A stretch of DNA of 24,979 nt from Oscillospiraceae bacterium. GTDB lineage: Bacteria; Bacillota_A; Clostridia; Oscillospirales; Ruminococcaceae. Below are positions 22,990 to 24,979 of the stretch, in pieces (within the stretch, counting starts at the first letter, position 1; each line of letters begins with the position of its first letter). Under the pieces are notes generated by a model, which saw nothing but the letters and a program-made list of their open reading frames with translations, made no database searches and was not told the DNA's origin. Both the position numbers and the translations under genes were made by a program. Location: the NCBI GenBank assembly GCA_900766795.1, contig CAAFWX010000190.1:1-24979 (forward strand), given 5' to 3'.

Positions 22990-23465
22990 AGATTAACATA
23001 ATGCTTAGCGACGAGCAGGAGAAGCTCGCGCCACCCGAGGACATTGAGCGCCTTATCGAGATGTGCACCCAAGCGGCGCTTGAGGAGGAGGGGATTGAGG
23101 ACGACGCGGAGGTGTCGGTTACTCTCGTGGACAACGACGCGATTCGGGAGCTTAACAACGAGCACCGCGGGATAGACCGCGCAACGGACGTGCTCAGCTT
23201 CCCGATGGGCGACGGGGAATATTTTGAGGTAAACCCCGACACGGACGCTGTGCTGCTGGGGGATATCGTTATCTCTCTGGAGCGCGCTTTCGAGCAGGCG
23301 CAGGAATACGGGCACAGCTATCGCCGCGAGGTGGCTTTTCTTATCACGCACTCGCTGTTCCATCTGCTGGGCTATGACCATGTGAACTCCGAGGAGGAAG
23401 AAAAGGTGATGTTCGGCAAGCAGGAAAAGGTGCTCGAAAAGCTGGGCATTACCCGCGAAAGCTGA
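22986..23465 (+). CDS. ybeY: YbeY endoribonuclease / rRNA maturation factor
   Basis: A 159-residue metal-dependent endoribonuclease for 16S rRNA 3'-end maturation and ribosome quality control. The zinc site HSLFHLLGYDH (His122, His126, His132) is complete, and DVLSFPM and LGDIVIS are family landmarks. It is coupled to phoH through an ATGA overlap and to dgkA through a TGATG overlap. Length is normal. Confidence 0.96.
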   Translation: MKINIMLSDEQEKLAPPEDIERLIEMCTQAALEEEGIEDDAEVSVTLVDNDAIRELNNEHRGIDRATDVLSFPMGDGEYFEVNPDTDAVLLGDIVISLERAFEQAQEYGHSYRREVAFLITHSLFHLLGYDHVNSEEEEKVMFGKQEKVLEKLGITRES

Positions 23466-23950
23466 TGAAAAGATTCCTGAAAGGCTTTGTGTGGGCAGGG
23501 CGCGGAGTTGTGCTGTGCCTTAGGGAGCGCAACTTCCGCTGTCATTTGTGCTTTGCAGCGTTCGTCAGTTGGTTTGCGGCGAGGTTCTATGATTTGAGCC
23601 GCGCTGAATGGGCGGTGCTGCTGCTTACGTTCGGGGCGGTGCTTTCGCTTGAGGCGGTGAACACCGCTGTGGAGCGGCTCTGCGACAGGGTTTCCCCCGA
23701 AAAAAACAAGCTTGTCGGCATGGCAAAGGACATCGCGGCAGGGGCGGTTCTGCTTATGGCGCTGGGCGCTGTCGGCGTTGGAATCGCGCTGTTCTGGGAT
23801 ACGGAGCGGTTTGCGGCGACGGGGGAGTGGTTCCTCGGCGCGTGGTACAGGATTCCTGCGTTTGCGGCGGCTTTTGCTGCCGGGGTTTGCTTTGTGCTGC
23901 TGCCGGAGAAGAAACGCGCTCTCGAAGCAAACAATCGTTGGGGAGAATGA
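23465..23950 (+). CDS. Diacylglycerol/undecaprenol kinase family protein
   Basis: A 161-residue DgkA-type membrane kinase. The N-terminus (KGFVWAGRGVVLCLRERNFRCHL) and the active-site stretch LEAVNTAVERLCD with downstream KDIAAGAVLL identify the family. In Gram-positives the usual substrate is undecaprenol, so it would regenerate the carrier lipid for wall synthesis. The protein is longer than the usual 120-140 residues because of a fourth hydrophobic segment (WYRIPAFAAAFAAGVCFVLL) at the C-terminus. It is last in the operon; the expected neighbour era is absent. Its terminator seems split by an inserted element. Confidence 0.9.
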   Translation: MKRFLKGFVWAGRGVVLCLRERNFRCHLCFAAFVSWFAARFYDLSRAEWAVLLLTFGAVLSLEAVNTAVERLCDRVSPEKNKLVGMAKDIAAGAVLLMALGAVGVGIALFWDTERFAATGEWFLGAWYRIPAFAAAFAAGVCFVLLPEKKRALEANNRWGE

Positions 23951-23969
23951 CAGTCGGGCTGAAATGCCC

Positions 23970-24081
23970 AGCTCAGGCTGTCGATAAACCGCCATCTGCG
24001 TCGTCACCCGCCATACGGCAGGCACAAAGCCTAGCCGTATGGCGGGTTCCTAGCATCTGACGATTTCTCGACAGCCTGAGT
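23970..24081. mobile_element. 112-bp foldback (MITE-like) element with target duplication
   Basis: The ends CTCAGGCTGTCGA (23972-23984) and TCGACAGCCTGAG (24068-24080) are perfect inverted repeats. The centre is a long hairpin, CCCGCCATACGGC (24007-24019) with GCCGTATGGCGGG (24034-24046), extended by AGGC/GCCT around ACAAA. ATGCCC flanks the element on both sides (23964-23969, 24082-24087), a likely 6-bp target duplication. There is no coding capacity. Removing the element and one ATGCCC joins GGGCTGAAATGCCC to TTTTTC, which reads as a small intrinsic terminator for dgkA. The rest of 23951-24259 holds only the speD promoter and leader. Confidence 0.72.
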
Positions 24082-24132
24082 ATGCCCTTTTTCGACCACC
24101 CCGGGCGAGCCGAAAAATTTTTTCAAAACCCG

Positions 24133-24161
24133 TTGCAATTCAGCGCAGAATATGATATAAT
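24133..24161 (+). promoter_or_regulatory. speD promoter
   Basis: TTGCAA (24133-24138) and a perfect TATAAT (24156-24161) are 17 bases apart. The roughly 95-base leader has a small CTGCAA/TTGCAG hairpin (24170-24191); it is too simple for a known SAM riboswitch. Confidence 0.8.
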
Positions 24162-24259
24162 CACTATGACTGCAAGTCTGCGTATTTGCAGAATATGTCC
24201 GCGGGGAAAACATGCTCGGAGAATTAAGGAGCGTGCCCGTGAGAGCAAGAAGGGTCGTG

Positions 24260-24979
24260 ATGTTAGGGTTGGAGAAAAAGCTGGCTCTGTATGGCTTTAA
24301 CAACCTCACAAAAACACTTAGCTTCAACATTTATGATGTGTGCTATGCAAAAAGTGAGAGGGAGCAGCGGGATTATATCGCCTATATCGACGAGCAGTAT
24401 AATTCCGAGCGTCTTACCAAAATTCTCTGCGATGTCACCGAGAAAATCGGCGCAACGGTTCTGAATATCTCAAAGCAGGACTATGACCCGCAGGGTGCTT
24501 CTGTCAACGTTCTCTTTGCAGAGGGCTACGTTGACCCTTCCCATATTGACGAATCCTGCAATCAGGGCAGGGGCTATTTCACGAACGTGCCGCACGGCGA
24601 CACCGTTCACGCACATCTTGACAAGAGTCATATCACGGTGCATACTTTTCCTGAATACCACCCCGACAAGGCTATCTCTACGTTCAGAGTGGATATCGAC
24701 GTCGCCACCTGCGGCGAGATTTCTCCCCTGAACACGCTGGACTACCTTATCGGCAGCTTTGACTCGGATATAATCACAATTGACTATCGCGTGCGCGGCT
24801 TCACCCGCGACGTTTCGGGCAGAAAGTGCTTTATGGACAATCCCATGACTTCCATTCAGGACTTCATCAATCCCCAGACGCTGACCCGCTATGACGCGAT
24901 AGATGTAAACGTATATCAATCCAACATCTTCCATACAAAAATGCTCATAAAGGAGCTTGATTTGCAAAACTACCTTTTC
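24260..24979 (+). CDS. speD: S-adenosylmethionine decarboxylase proenzyme (3' end missing)
   Basis: Pyruvoyl enzyme making decarboxylated SAM, the aminopropyl donor for spermidine. The 240 visible residues align along their length with the E. coli-type Spe[22 protein letters not shown], the self-cleavage site [13 protein letters not shown] (Ser123 becomes the pyruvoyl group) and [10 protein letters not shown] with catalytic Cys151. The gene runs off the window edge, so only its C-terminus is missing. I chose the ATG at 24260 (MLGLEKKL, the usual clostridial start, with AGAAGGG five bases upstream). A GTG at 24239 is in frame, seven bases after AAGGAG, and could add seven residues. Confidence 0.95.
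   Translation, partial: MLGLEKKLALYGFNNLTKTLSFNIYDVCYAKSEREQRDYIAYIDEQYNSERLTKILCDVTEKIGATVLNISKQDYDPQGASVNVLFAEGYVDPSHIDESCNQGRGYFTNVPHGDTVHAHLDKSHITVHTFPEYHPDKAISTFRVDIDVATCGEISPLNTLDYLIGSFDSDIITIDYRVRGFTRDVSGRKCFMDNPMTSIQDFINPQTLTRYDAIDVNVYQSNIFHTKMLIKELDLQNYLF

Noticed and set aside
24162..24259. SAM-type riboswitch before speD
   Set aside because: The leader has a single 6-bp hairpin and none of the conserved SAM aptamer features.
1..24979. CRISPR array, tRNA or rRNA genes
   Set aside because: No regularly spaced direct repeats, cloverleaf with CCA-like end or rRNA-like sequence was noticed on either strand by eye; a covariance-model search would settle it.

Overview
The window looks like a chromosomal segment of a fairly GC-rich member of the Clostridia, most like the Oscillospirales/Ruminococcaceae gut lineages. 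This is inferred from the gene families (FeoA/FeoB with a small Cys-rich partner, a DUF3343 protein beside a cysteine desulfurase, PhoH-YbeY-DgkA, a class 1 SpeD beginning MLGLEKKL), strong AGGAGG-type ribosome binding sites, vegetative TTGACA/TATAAT promoters and many intrinsic terminators. No rRNA, tRNA or CRISPR array was seen.

Left part (1-9.8 kb, nearly all on the minus strand): the tail of an unknown plus-strand gene; guaA; a ferrous-iron operon feoA-feoB-small Cys-rich membrane protein, whose promoter is covered by two overlapping DtxR/IdeR-like boxes; a lipoprotein of unknown function; a two-gene unit of a GH27 alpha-galactosidase and a GtrA-like membrane protein; and a dCache chemoreceptor. 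Each unit has a recognisable promoter, and most have a terminator.

Middle (10-12.5 kb): a small plus-strand lipase/alpha-beta hydrolase, a 51-bp inverted-repeat element with a 4-bp target duplication, and a minus-strand pair made of a DUF3343 (putative Se/S carrier-like) protein and a SufS-like cysteine desulfurase.

Central cassette (12.5-19.5 kb, all plus strand): portal protein, scaffold-like protein, a 354-bp stretch rich in inverted repeats, major capsid protein followed by a strong internal terminator, two connector/neck proteins, two small proteins, a tail-hub-like protein and a receptor-binding or adhesin-like protein. No terminase, tail tube, tape measure, lysis, integrase, replication or repressor gene is visible, and ordinary chromosomal genes lie on both sides. 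It is therefore a self-contained particle-building cassette without packaging genes: a decayed prophage or, more interestingly, a domesticated capsid/short-tail particle. This is the main candidate for an undescribed system.

Right part (19.5-25 kb): a 40-aa Cys-rich protein, a 174-bp foldback element, then a consensus promoter driving a tightly packed operon: membrane-anchored lipase (paralogue of the first lipase), histidine phosphatase, PhoH, YbeY and a DgkA-type lipid kinase. A second foldback element with a 6-bp target duplication appears to have split this operon's terminator. The window ends inside speD (S-adenosylmethionine decarboxylase), which has its own promoter.
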